From assembly GCA_018262455.1 (NCBI GenBank), contig JAGSPR010000103.1, positions 1 to 16,742 on the forward strand: 16,742 nucleotides of DNA, read 5' to 3'. The notes beneath the pieces were generated by a model. That model made no database searches. It saw nothing but the letters and a program-made list of their open reading frames with translations, and was not told where the DNA came from. The stretch comes from Deltaproteobacteria bacterium (GTDB lineage Bacteria > Myxococcota > Polyangia > Haliangiales > Haliangiaceae). Made by a program: the position numbers and the translations under genes. Positions 1-9,467 of this stretch are shown here, piece after piece (the stretch's first letter is position 1; each line of letters starts with the position of its first letter).

Positions 1-127
1 CCACCGGGGCCACCGGCATCGGTCGCCCCTCGGTCGCTGCCGCAGATCGCCATGGATCTCGCGGACTTGTCGATCGGGTGCAGATTGACGGTCACGAAAC
101 CGCGTGCGCGCCACACGTGGGGTTGAA
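1..127. other. window edge upstream of the sigma gene
   Basis: No gene can be assigned with confidence. One plus-strand frame is open from base 1 to a TGA at 124-126 and could be the last codons of an upstream gene. A competing minus-strand frame starts with GTG at 95 and runs off the left edge, which would make it a divergent gene beginning here. Neither has a recognisable motif. A TTGACG hexamer at 85-90 resembles a -35 element, but I found no convincing -10 at the right distance. Confidence 0.25.
119..122 (+). promoter_or_regulatory. ribosome binding site deciding the sigma-factor start
   Basis: GGGG lies five bases before the ATG at 128. The alternative in-frame starts, GTG at 104 and ATG at 158, have no purine-rich motif in front of them. 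This supports initiation at 128. Confidence 0.45.
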
Positions 128-745
128 ATGCAGGTTCGTGCACTCGCCGCCGTCGTGATGCGTCCCGAAGATTCACCACCCGACCCGATCGCGGCGCTCG
201 TCCAGGAGGGCAAGCACCGCGAGGCGCTGGCGTCCTGCGCGCGCGCGCACGGCCGCATCCTCGGCCGTCTGTGCATGGCCTTGCTCGGCTCGCAGGCCGA
301 TGCCGACGAGGCCACGCAGGAGACCCTGCTGCGCGCGCATCGCGCGATGCCGACGTATCGCGGCGAGGGCACGATCAAGGCGTGGCTCTGCGGGATCGCG
401 CGGCATGTCTGCGCGCACACGCTCGAGACCCGCCGCAAGGGCCGCGAGCTCGCCGAGCTCGTGCCCGTGCCGAGCGAAGGCGAGCCACGCGAGGCGTTCG
501 CCCATCGTCAGCGCTCGCGCGCGATCCGCCTCGCCCTGACCAACCTGAAACCGAGCGAGCGCGACGTGCTCGTCCTGCGCTTCGTCGCGGACCTCAGCCA
601 TCGAGAGATCGCCGTCGCCTGCAACCTCGACGAAGCCGCGGCCCGCAAGCGGATCAGCCGCGCGCTCGCCCACCTGCGCACCGTCCTACTCGAGACGCCC
701 GCGCTCGCCAGCGGCTCTCCCTTTCGTCCCGGAGAATTCGAATGA
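128..745 (+). CDS. ECF-type RNA polymerase sigma factor (sigma-70 family)
   Basis: This 205-residue protein is a predicted extracytoplasmic-function sigma factor that would direct RNA polymerase to a dedicated set of promoters. Region 2 spans about residues 38-97, with the acidic DADEATQETLLRAHRAM segment and the GTIKAWLCGIARHV helix typical of sigma-70 region 2. Region 4 spans about 134-182, with the SERDVLVLRFVADLSHREIA helix-turn-helix pattern. A short variable linker lies between them, as usual in ECF factors. The ATG at 128 is preferred because of the GGGG site five bases upstream; GTG 104 and ATG 158 are alternatives. The TGA overlaps the ATG of the next gene (ATGA). That gene begins with an anti-sigma zinc motif, so the two products very likely form a regulator/anti-regulator pair. 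The promoters it controls cannot be read from this window. Confidence 0.9.
   Translation: MQVRALAAVVMRPEDSPPDPIAALVQEGKHREALASCARAHGRILGRLCMALLGSQADADEATQETLLRAHRAMPTYRGEGTIKAWLCGIARHVCAHTLETRRKGRELAELVPVPSEGEPREAFAHRQRSRAIRLALTNLKPSERDVLVLRFVADLSHREIAVACNLDEAAARKRISRALAHLRTVLLETPALASGSPFRPGEFE
731..734 (+). promoter_or_regulatory. ribosome binding site for the anti-sigma VIT-VWA gene
   Basis: GGAG sits seven bases before the ATG at 742, inside the last codons of the sigma gene. It fixes the start of the large protein at 742, although its frame stays open far upstream (to 271) as an out-of-frame shadow of the sigma gene. Confidence 0.65.
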
Positions 746-3700
746 CCCGTCCAGATTGTGCTCCCGTTCAAGACGATCTCGCCGACCTCGTCGCCGGTGA
801 TTCCGGTGCGATCGCGCGCCACTCCGAGCACCTCGCGAGCTGCGATGACTGCCGCGACGCGCGCCACGAGGCGAGCCGGGTCGTCGGCATGATCCCCTAC
901 GCGGGCGCAGATCACGTGCTCGCGGACGATCTCGTCGAGCGCGTGTTGCTCGCCGCCGGGGCCGAAACGGTGGAGATCCATCCGGCGCCGGTCGCGCCGC
1001 CGGCTCCGTCCACCCGCCCCGCACCGGCACCCGCACCGGCACCGGCACCGGCACCGGCACGTCGCCGCGATGCGCCGATCCCGATCCGCTCGGCGCCCCG
1101 CGCACGCGCACGCATGTGGGTCGCGATCGGCGCGACCGCCGCCGTGGCAGCAGGCGGCATCGGCGTCTACGCGTTCACGCGTTCACGCTCGCAGGAGTCG
1201 GGCCAGGCCGCCGTCGCGGGTGGGCCGATCGGCACCGTGAAGACGATCGATCGCGCCGCGAAGGGCCAGGGGGATGGCCTGACGATCCGCGAGGGCAACG
1301 GCTGGCGTCCGCTGCGCGCCGGAGAGCCGGTCGCCGCGGGCGCCGAGCTCCGCACCGACGAGCGCACGCGCGCGGCGGTCGAGCTGACCGATGGCACGCG
1401 GTTCGTCCTCGATCACCGCACCTCGTTCGCGTTCGATCGCGCGGAGCCGCGGCACACCCGCCTCACCGCGGGACGGATCGTCGCGGATGTCGTGCAGGTC
1501 GACGCGCGTCCCGCGGTGATCTCCACGCCGAGCGGCCAGATCGACGTCGTGGGCACGCGGTTCGCGGTCACCGCCAGCGATGCGCTGACCGTCGTGCAGG
1601 TCGTGCGCGGGGCGGTCGTGCTGACCAGCGCAGCGGGCACGAAGGATGACGTCCGTGCGGGCGAAGAAGGGGTGATCGACCACGGCGCGCTCGCCGTCAA
1701 CGCGGCGCCCGGCCTCGCCCGCGAGGTCGAGTGGTCCGAGCTCGCGACCAAGCCCCAGGGCACCGAGAGCGGCGCCGGCCTCGGCGCGCTCCGCGCGTAC
1801 AAGCCGGGCGAGTCGCGTGACCGCGACTGGAACCTCGCGCTCGCGAGCCACGACGTCAAGGTTCGCATCGTCGGCCCGGTCGCGCGCACCGAGATCACCG
1901 AGACCTTCCGCAACGACTCCGACGCCACGCTCGAGGGCGTCTACCAGTTCCCGCTGCCGCCCGACGCCCAGATCGACGCGCTGTCACTCGACGTCGCCGG
2001 CGCACCGGGTGGCTTCGAGGCCGGCGCGTTCGTCGACAAGGAGCGCGCGCAGAAGATCTGGAGAGGCGTCATCGACAAGGCAGCGCCGAACAAGCTCGAG
2101 ATCGCGCAGAACGAGATGATCTGGGTCAGCGGCTCGTGGTCCGATCCCGCGCTGCTCGACTGGAAGCGCGGGGGCCGGTTCGAGCTCCGCATCTTCCCGA
2201 TCCCCGGCAAGGGCGCACGCACGATCAAGCTCGCCTACACCCAGATCGTCACGCCTCGCGGGGCGTGGCGCCAGTACACCTACCCGCTGCCTCATTCGAG
2301 CGATGGCTCGACGGTCGCCGATCAGCTGACGGTCGACGTCGAGGTCCGCGGCTCGCTGCCCGGTCAGGTCCGGACCGCGGGCTACGAGCTCAAGCCTGAC
2401 CCGGCGCGCGCCGAGCTCAACGCGCTGACGCTCTCGCAGACCGGCTTCGTGCCGCGCGGCGATCTCGTGGTGGACTACCGCGCCGCCGATGGCGACGCCG
2501 AGCTGCGGGCATGGACCTTCATGGGCGGGGCTGCCGTCGCCCCCGACGCCACGCTGGCCGGCAAGCAGCACGTCGGGATCGATGACAAGGTCATCGAGGC
2601 GCAGCGCGCCGTCGCCAGCGACACCCGGCCGACCGCGGTGCTCGCGCTGCGTCCCAAGCTGCCGCGCTGGCGCGAGGCGAAGTCGCGCGACTACATGATC
2701 GTCATCGACTCCAGCCAGTCGATGGTCGGCGAGCGCTACGCCCGGGCAGGCGAGCTGGCCACCCGACTCGTCGAGCAGATGGACCGCCGCGATCGGTTCA
2801 GCGTGATGGCGTGTGACAGCGAGTGCCGCAAGCTCGGAGCGCTGCGGTCACCGACCGTCGGCACGGCGGCCGAGCTCGGCCCCTGGCTCACCGCACAGCC
2901 CGCGGCTGGCGCGAGCGACATCGTCGCCGCGGTCCGCACGGCATCCGCTGACCTGCCGCAGACCGCGGACCGCGAGCGCTGGGTCGTGTTCATCGGCGAT
3001 GGCTTCGCGTCGACTGGATTCCGTCGCGCCGGTGATGTCGAGCGTGCGATCGCGTCGACCACGCAGGGCGTCCACGTGACGACGATCGGGATCGGCAGCG
3101 ACGCCGATGGCACGGTGCTCGGTGCGGTCGCTCGGGGGGGCGGCGGTAGCTACCTGTCGTGGGTTCCCGGCCAGTCGGTGAAGACGGCGGCGATCGCGGG
3201 CCTCGAATCGACGTATGGCACGGCGCTGCGTGGCGCCACGGTGGAGCTCCCCGCGGGCCTCGTCGATGCCGCGCCGAGCGTGCTGCCCACCGTGCGGAGC
3301 GGCGAGGAGGTCCTCGTCGCCGCCCGGATCGTCCCGGGGGCCGACGTCAACGGCGACGTGATCATCAAGGGCACCGTCGGGGGCGAGCCATTCGAGCAGC
3401 ACTACCCACTCAAGCTCGCGGTGTCGTCGGCGCCGGGCAACGGCTTCGTCCCGCGGCTGTGGGCGACGCTCGCGATCGAGCAGATCGAGCGCGCCGGTGC
3501 GAACGACCGCGCGCGGATCGTCGCGCTGTCGCAAGGCTACGGCGTGATGTCGAAGGAGACCTCGCTGCTCGTCCTCGAGTCGGCGGCGATGTTCGAAGCG
3601 TTCGGCGTCGACCGGAGCGTTCCCGCGGCGAACTGGACGGGACAGGAAGACCTCGAAGAGGTCACGAGCACCGGCACGGTCTCGGTCGCATCCAGCAAGC

Positions 3701-5106
3701 CGTCCGAGCCGTTTGTGCAGCGGCATGCGAAGGCACCGGCCAAGGCCGCGATGCCGGCGGACGATCTCGGCGAGTTTGGTCCGGGTTCGGGTCTTGGAGG
3801 CACCGGCGCCACCGCCACGCCGAGGAATCCGGGCAGGTACGGTGGCGACATGTTCGCGATGCGCCGGACGTGGGTCCGCGTGCCCGCGGTGTCGCCGTAC
3901 GACGGGGTGAGCCCGAGCATCCTCAAGGCGATCGGCGATGCCGAGCGCGCCCTCGCGAAGAGTCCCGACAGTCGCGAGCGTCACCGCGCGCTCGTCCAGG
4001 CGCTGTCGTACGCCGGCGAGATCGATCGTGCCAACAGCCTGGCCGCCAGGTGGCTCGACCGCGACCGGCTCGATCCTCAGGCGCTCGGCTACCAGGCGGA
4101 CCTGCTCGGCCGTGATGGCAAGCGGGAGCTGGCGCTGCGCATGCTCGCCGGCGTCGTCGACCTCGATGCCGACCGCCCCGCGCCGCACGAGCGCATGGTG
4201 CAGGCGTACGAGCACCTCGGCCGGATGGCGCAGGCCTGCAGCCACCGGATCGCGCTGTCGGCGATCGCACCCAAGGACGGCAAGGCCGCGGCGAACGCGA
4301 TCCGCTGCCTCCGCACCCTGTCTCGCCCGCGAGATGCCGAGCTCGTCCTCGGGTCGCTCGCCGATGACGCCACGCGGACCGCCGCCGAGCAGGCGCTGCT
4401 CGCGGCCCCGGCTCCAGCGCATGCCAGACGCGACCTCGTGATCGATGCCCGGTGGGAGGGCGGCGACGACCTGGACGTCTCGCTCGTGACCCCGGATGGC
4501 ACGCGCGTGTCGTGGATGGGTGGTCGCCCCGATGTCGCGGTGAGCGATGCCACCAGCACCGCGAAGGAGCAGCTCGCGCTCAGGTCGATCAAGCGCGGCA
4601 ACTACCTGATCGAGATCGGCCGCGGCGGGCCGGCGGCCTCGACCACCCCGGCGCGCGGCGCGCTCGAGATCACGGTGCTCGGGACGAAGAAGACCCTGCC
4701 GTTCGAGCTCACGGGGGCGCGGGCCGTGGTCGCACGGGTCGCGATCTCTCTCGAGGAGCACGTCGAGACCGTCGAGGTCGGCGCGGCCGACGGCGGGTTC
4801 AGGCCGGCGCACGTCAGCTTCGGCACGATCGCCAACCCGGCGGCCCGGCGCGTGATGCTGGCGCGCTCGGGCAGGATCCAGCGCTGCTTCACGCAGTACC
4901 TGCAGACCCATCCGGGTGCGAGCGGCAGAATCGTGCTCACGATCACCGTCGATCCGCACGGCTCGACGACCACCCAGGCGAGCGCGGGTGGCGATCTCCA
5001 GGAGGCCGGCCGGTGCGTCGAGCAGCAGCTGGCCAACATGCACGTCGAGGGCTCTGCGCCCGGCACCTTGCGCGTTCCGCTGAGCTTCCGCGCGGGCGGC
5101 TCGTGA
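742..5106 (+). CDS. anti-sigma zinc finger / FecR / VIT / VWA / TPR membrane protein
   Basis: This 1454-residue multidomain protein is translationally coupled to the ECF sigma factor. In order: an HX3CX2C anti-sigma zinc motif (H30, C34, C37); an Ala-Pro linker; one membrane helix at about 125-147; a FecR-like region at about 168-316; a VIT domain at about 355-500 with the FPLPPDAQIDAL signature; a VWA domain at about 645-820 with a DxSxS metal site (D656, S658, S660); a Gly-rich linker; TPR-like helices at about 1060-1220; a beta-rich segment at about 1231-1310 resembling DUF2135; and an AgmX/PglI-like C-terminal domain at about 1366-1454. The inferred topology puts the zinc motif in the cytoplasm, holding the sigma factor, and everything after the helix in the periplasm. 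Ligands of the VWA and VIT parts are unknown. The start is fixed by GGAG and the ATGA overlap. The domain order looks unusual, and the DUF2135 and AgmX calls are the least secure. Confidence 0.87.
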   Translation: MTRPDCAPVQDDLADLVAGDSGAIARHSEHLASCDDCRDARHEASRVVGMIPYAGADHVLADDLVERVLLAAGAETVEIHPAPVAPPAPSTRPAPAPAPAPAPAPARRRDAPIPIRSAPRARARMWVAIGATAAVAAGGIGVYAFTRSRSQESGQAAVAGGPIGTVKTIDRAAKGQGDGLTIREGNGWRPLRAGEPVAAGAELRTDERTRAAVELTDGTRFVLDHRTSFAFDRAEPRHTRLTAGRIVADVVQVDARPAVISTPSGQIDVVGTRFAVTASDALTVVQVVRGAVVLTSAAGTKDDVRAGEEGVIDHGALAVNAAPGLAREVEWSELATKPQGTESGAGLGALRAYKPGESRDRDWNLALASHDVKVRIVGPVARTEITETFRNDSDATLEGVYQFPLPPDAQIDALSLDVAGAPGGFEAGAFVDKERAQKIWRGVIDKAAPNKLEIAQNEMIWVSGSWSDPALLDWKRGGRFELRIFPIPGKGARTIKLAYTQIVTPRGAWRQYTYPLPHSSDGSTVADQLTVDVEVRGSLPGQVRTAGYELKPDPARAELNALTLSQTGFVPRGDLVVDYRAADGDAELRAWTFMGGAAVAPDATLAGKQHVGIDDKVIEAQRAVASDTRPTAVLALRPKLPRWREAKSRDYMIVIDSSQSMVGERYARAGELATRLVEQMDRRDRFSVMACDSECRKLGALRSPTVGTAAELGPWLTAQPAAGASDIVAAVRTASADLPQTADRERWVVFIGDGFASTGFRRAGDVERAIASTTQGVHVTTIGIGSDADGTVLGAVARGGGGSYLSWVPGQSVKTAAIAGLESTYGTALRGATVELPAGLVDAAPSVLPTVRSGEEVLVAARIVPGADVNGDVIIKGTVGGEPFEQHYPLKLAVSSAPGNGFVPRLWATLAIEQIERAGANDRARIVALSQGYGVMSKETSLLVLESAAMFEAFGVDRSVPAANWTGQEDLEEVTSTGTVSVASSKPSEPFVQRHAKAPAKAAMPADDLGEFGPGSGLGGTGATATPRNPGRYGGDMFAMRRTWVRVPAVSPYDGVSPSILKAIGDAERALAKSPDSRERHRALVQALSYAGEIDRANSLAARWLDRDRLDPQALGYQADLLGRDGKRELALRMLAGVVDLDADRPAPHERMVQAYEHLGRMAQACSHRIALSAIAPKDGKAAANAIRCLRTLSRPRDAELVLGSLADDATRTAAEQALLAAPAPAHARRDLVIDARWEGGDDLDVSLVTPDGTRVSWMGGRPDVAVSDATSTAKEQLALRSIKRGNYLIEIGRGGPAASTTPARGALEITVLGTKKTLPFELTGARAVVARVAISLEEHVETVEVGAADGGFRPAHVSFGTIANPAARRVMLARSGRIQRCFTQYLQTHPGASGRIVLTITVDPHGSTTTQASAGGDLQEAGRCVEQQLANMHVEGSAPGTLRVPLSFRAGGS
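1021..1060 (+). repeat. GCACCG hexanucleotide repeat encoding Ala-Pro linker
   Basis: About 6.7 copies of a six-base unit (GCACCG, one copy GCACCC) lie head to tail inside the anti-sigma VIT-VWA gene. They encode a Pro-Ala linker between the zinc motif and the membrane helix. Because the unit is two codons long, slippage would change linker length without shifting the frame. Confidence 0.85.
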
Positions 5107-5401
5107 CGAGCTTGCCACGGCAGGAGTCGGCCAATGGCAACTCTGGTAGCCGTGCGCCACCGTCGCGGTTGTAGCCTGCGCGCACGCTCCTGATCCCGCG
5201 GCTGTGATTTCTCACTGCGATCTCTGTGGGCCTCGCTACGACGCAATCCCGACGAGACGATTCTCCGATTCACCGCTTTGTGATTGCCGGCGAGTCGTGA
5301 AAAAAGGAAGGCAGGTCGCGCGACGATCGCGCAGCTGGCAGACGAAGGATCGGGTGCAGCCGTCCATGCTGTTCGAAGACACGGGTGTTGGGGAGATTGT
5401 G
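5107..5401. other. gene-free stretch before the receiver gene
   Basis: About 295 bases separate the VIT-VWA gene from the receiver start chosen here. An in-frame ATG at 5204 would extend the receiver upstream, but the added residues (Cys- and Arg-rich) look like no known domain and have no good ribosome site. Bases 5200-5310 are less GC-rich than the surroundings, including an A-run at 5299-5305, which fits a promoter region. I found no convincing -35/-10 pair and no strong terminator hairpin. Confidence 0.4.
5390..5395 (+). promoter_or_regulatory. ribosome binding site supporting a GTG start for the receiver
   Basis: GGGGAG is followed by three consecutive GTG codons at 5399, 5402 and 5405, at distances of three, six and nine bases. 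The six-base spacing favours 5402. The ATG at 5366 has no comparable site. Confidence 0.45.
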
Positions 5402-5797
5402 GTGGTGGGTAAGGTGAAACATCGAGTGCTGGTGGTCGACGACTACCCGGACAGCGCCGAGATCGCATGCACGTTGCTCGGGATCCTCGGACACGACACG
5501 CGGCTCGCGACCTGTGGCCGTGAGGCGATCGAGGAGGCGACGCAGTTCGACCCGGATATCGTGATCCTGGACATCGGCCTGCCGGACATCACGGGGTACG
5601 ACGTCGCTCGCACGCTGCGCGCCCGCGGACGACCGATGCACCTGACCGCTCTCACCGGCTGGGGTCAGGCAGCCGATCGCATGCGCGCGTTTGCCGCGGG
5701 GTTTGATCAGTTCGTGCTCAAGCCGACGGATGCGGCGAAGCTGCGCGCGATCGTGCAGATCGCAGAGGACTGCCGAGCCCGGAGGAGATGCCCCTGA
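5402..5797 (+). CDS. single-domain response regulator (CheY-like receiver)
   Basis: This 131-residue protein is a stand-alone receiver domain that would accept a phosphoryl group from a histidine kinase. With the GTG at 5402 as start, the key residues are the acidic pair D13-D14 in VLVVDDYPD, the phospho-acceptor D57 in VILDIGLPD, the switch residue T85 in ALTGWG, and K107 in VLKPTD. These numbers nearly match CheY. No DNA-binding or enzymatic output domain follows, so it would act by protein contact or as a phosphorelay intermediate. The sequence resembles receivers found at the end of hybrid kinases. No kinase gene is adjacent, so its partner is unknown. Alternative starts are GTG 5399 or 5405, ATG 5366 and ATG 5204; only the first two would leave the protein nearly unchanged. 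Confidence 0.85.
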   Translation: MVGKVKHRVLVVDDYPDSAEIACTLLGILGHDTRLATCGREAIEEATQFDPDIVILDIGLPDITGYDVARTLRARGRPMHLTALTGWGQAADRMRAFAAGFDQFVLKPTDAAKLRAIVQIAEDCRARRRCP

Positions 5798-6034
5798 GAG
5801 CGGGGACCTGGAATCAGCTTCAACGGCTCGCGCAGCACGTCGAGCGGAGGATCCGGCGACGTCACGTCGAGTGTCCCCGAGTCGTAGAACCCAGCGCGTC
5901 GTCCCGACCTTGAAGTACAGCCGGTAGATCGGCTCAGGTTCGCGTCCGCGCCGTGCCGCCCGAGCTGCCGGACGTCCCAGGCACCCCCCCGCCCCAGCGG
6001 CACCCCCAGGACGCGTGACGCCAGCGCGCTTCCC
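5798..6034. other. gap between receiver and carboxylase genes
   Basis: No intact gene is seen. On the minus strand, about 5891-5950 reads in one frame as [15 protein letters not shown] with nearly every third position G or C. From about 5890 down to 5812 the protein-like reading continues in a neighbouring frame ([13 protein letters not shown]...). This may be a remnant of a minus-strand gene broken by one frameshift, but the stretch is short and has no identified family. Confidence 0.25.
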
Positions 6035-6062
6035 TTGACGTTCGCCTCGCCACTACTATACG
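6035..6062 (+). promoter_or_regulatory. candidate sigma-70-like promoter for the carboxylase operon
   Basis: TTGACG at 6035-6040 is followed after 16 bases by TATACG at 6057-6062. The predicted transcription start falls about where the GTG codon at 6071 lies, and no ribosome binding site precedes that codon. The same TTG at 6035 could be mistaken for an alternative in-frame start codon. Confidence 0.45.
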
Positions 6063-6070
6063 CCGCACCA

Positions 6071-7633
<1,563 letters not shown>

Positions 7634-7637
7634 TCGC

Positions 7638-9467
7638 ATGGCTGGTAGCGCGATGACGCGCATGCGGAGGCAGCGGATCGGGCTCGCGCTCATCGCGTCG
7701 GCGCTGTGCGTGACGACACCCGCCTGGTCGGAGGACGGGCCGAGTGTCGCGCAGCGCCAGTCGATCTATGTGAAGGCGTCGGTCGTGCGGGTGCTCGGGT
7801 TCTGGGAGATCACCTACAAGATCGCCGGCAAGGACTTCAAGGAGTACGTCGGCGGGATGGGCTCGGGGTTCTTCATCACCGGCGATGGCTTCGTCGTGAC
7901 GAACGCGCACGTCGTCGAGGACATCAAGAACGGCGAGGACAAGGCCAAGGAGAAGGCGTTCGCGTCGGTCGTCCGCCAGATCGATCGCCAGTTCGGCTCC
8001 GAGATCTCGCGCATGGACTCCGGCCAGGTCAGCCAGCTGCTGCAGCAGATCAAGCAGAGCGTGCGGGTCGTCCAGAACAACGACATCGTGATGTCGGACG
8101 GCACGAAGCTCAAGTACGAGGTCAAGGCGTACGGCCGCCCCGGCGAGGGCTCGGATGTCGCCGTGATCAAGGTCGACATCAAGGACGCACCGAACCTCAC
8201 GATCGCCGACTCCGACAAGGTTCAGATCCAGGACAAGGTGCTCGCGATCGGGTACCCGGGCGCCGCGGATATGCAGGGCCTGCTCGACGACAAGTCGCAA
8301 CTCGAGGCGACGATCAACGACGGCGCGGTGTCGGCGATCAAGCGGACGCCGAGCGGCGAGTCGATCATCCAGACCAGTGTGTCGATCACCCACGGCAACT
8401 CCGGCGGCCCTGCGATCAACGAGCAGGGTGAGGTGATCGGCCTCGCCACGTTCGGCAGCCGTGGAGAAGTCCAGGGGTTCAACTTCCTCGTCGCCTCGTC
8501 GACGGTGAAGAAGTTCGTCAAGGAGGTGAAGGCCGACACCGCCCCGAGCGCGACCATCACGCTGTGGCGCAAGGGACTCGACGAGATGTGGGCCGGCGAT
8601 CTCGATCAATCGATCGTCGACCTCGAAGAGGTCGCGACGCTGTTCCCGGCGCACTCCGAGGCACCCCGCATGCTCAAGCAAGCACGCGCGCTCAAGAAGG
8701 AGGGCAAGGGCAAGCCCAAGGAAGCGGTGGGCGGCGAGGGCGGCAGCGGCGCTGGCATCGCGATCGCGATCGTCCTCGTGCTCGGCCTGGTCGGCGGCGT
8801 GATCTTCGTCGTGAAGAAGAAGCCGAAGCCCACCGGCATGCCGCTCCACGGCGGGCAGCCGCCACCCCCGAACCTGCCCCACCCGATGCAACACGGCCTG
8901 CCGCAGCACGGCCTGCCGCAGCAGGGCGCGCCCCCCGGGCAGCCGTATGCCGGGTCGCCGCCGTATGCCGGGCAACCGCCGTATGGCGCGCAGCCGCCGT
9001 ATGGCGCGCAGCCGCCGTATGGCGCGCAGCCGCCGTATGGCGCACCGCCGCCGATGATCGCCGGGCGCGTCGGCCCCGCCCCGATCGCCAAGACCGTGGC
9101 GATCAGCGGCGCGGCTGCGAGCCAGCCGATCGCCGCCACCGCGTTCGGCTCGATGACGATGGGGAGCCTGACCTGCACGCGTGGCCTGCTCCATGGCCAG
9201 CGGTTCAGCCTGACCCACCAGGGGCTGCTGATCGGGCGCCAGCCCGGGCTCGCGCAGATCGTCATCAACGATTCGCGCGCCTCGGGCAAGCACGTCTGGA
9301 TCGGCTACGAGAACGGCGTGCTCGTCGCGATCGATCAGGGCACGACGAACGGCACCTTCGTGAACGATGTCCGCAACGGCCGGATCAGCAAGACGACCCT
9401 CAAGGAGGGGGACGTCGTGATCGTCTCCGAGCCCGACTGCCTCAGCCTGACGCTGAAGCTCACCTGA
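7638..9467 (+). CDS. membrane-anchored trypsin-like serine protease with C-terminal FHA domain
   Basis: This 609-residue protein has an N-terminal signal sequence ending near PAWSEDGP, then an HtrA/DegP-type trypsin fold with a complete triad: H91 in VTNAHVVED, D173 in GSDVAVIKVD and S255 in GNSGGPA. No PDZ domain follows. A short helical stretch (about 310-355) leads to a membrane helix at about 374-393, a KKKPKP stop signal and a Pro/Gly/Tyr-rich repeat. The FHA domain at about 514-598 has IGRQ, SGKHVWI and GTTNGTFVN, the motifs that bind phosphothreonine peptides. The inferred topology is protease in the periplasm and FHA in the cytoplasm. Alternative starts are ATG 7653 and ATG 7662, which would give a tidier signal peptide; none has a strong ribosome site. 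The gene is four bases after the carboxylase gene and overlaps the next gene by one base. Substrate unknown. Confidence 0.9.
   Translation: MAGSAMTRMRRQRIGLALIASALCVTTPAWSEDGPSVAQRQSIYVKASVVRVLGFWEITYKIAGKDFKEYVGGMGSGFFITGDGFVVTNAHVVEDIKNGEDKAKEKAFASVVRQIDRQFGSEISRMDSGQVSQLLQQIKQSVRVVQNNDIVMSDGTKLKYEVKAYGRPGEGSDVAVIKVDIKDAPNLTIADSDKVQIQDKVLAIGYPGAADMQGLLDDKSQLEATINDGAVSAIKRTPSGESIIQTSVSITHGNSGGPAINEQGEVIGLATFGSRGEVQGFNFLVASSTVKKFVKEVKADTAPSATITLWRKGLDEMWAGDLDQSIVDLEEVATLFPAHSEAPRMLKQARALKKEGKGKPKEAVGGEGGSGAGIAIAIVLVLGLVGGVIFVVKKKPKPTGMPLHGGQPPPPNLPHPMQHGLPQHGLPQQGAPPGQPYAGSPPYAGQPPYGAQPPYGAQPPYGAQPPYGAPPPMIAGRVGPAPIAKTVAISGAAASQPIAATAFGSMTMGSLTCTRGLLHGQRFSLTHQGLLIGRQPGLAQIVINDSRASGKHVWIGYENGVLVAIDQGTTNGTFVNDVRNGRISKTTLKEGDVVIVSEPDCLSLTLKLT
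8943..9047 (+). repeat. 18-base tandem repeat in the protease-FHA gene
   Basis: Four head-to-tail copies of an 18-base unit encoding PPYGAQ lie at 8976-9047, the last copy diverged at its end. They are preceded by diverged units at 8943-8957 (15 bases) and 8958-8975. The unit is six codons, so copy-number change keeps the frame. The block forms a flexible Pro-Tyr-Gly-rich linker between the membrane helix and the FHA domain. Confidence 0.9.

Noticed and set aside
271..741. Upstream open extension of the VIT-VWA gene over the sigma gene
   Set aside because: It is an Arg-rich out-of-frame reading of the sigma gene; ATG 742 has a good ribosome site and begins the anti-sigma motif.
2848..5160. 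Long open frame on the minus strand opposite the VIT-VWA gene
   Set aside because: Its translation is Arg/Ala/Asp-rich with no domain, and the plus strand carries clear VWA and TPR-like sequence. Long antisense frames are expected at this GC content.
5204..5401. N-terminal extension of the receiver from ATG 5204 with several cysteines
   Set aside because: Receiver homology begins only at about 5420, the extension looks non-coding, and GGGGAG supports a GTG start at about 5402.
8943..9047. Repeat block as a possible CRISPR-like array
   Set aside because: Units are contiguous without spacers, in frame, and encode a Pro-rich linker.
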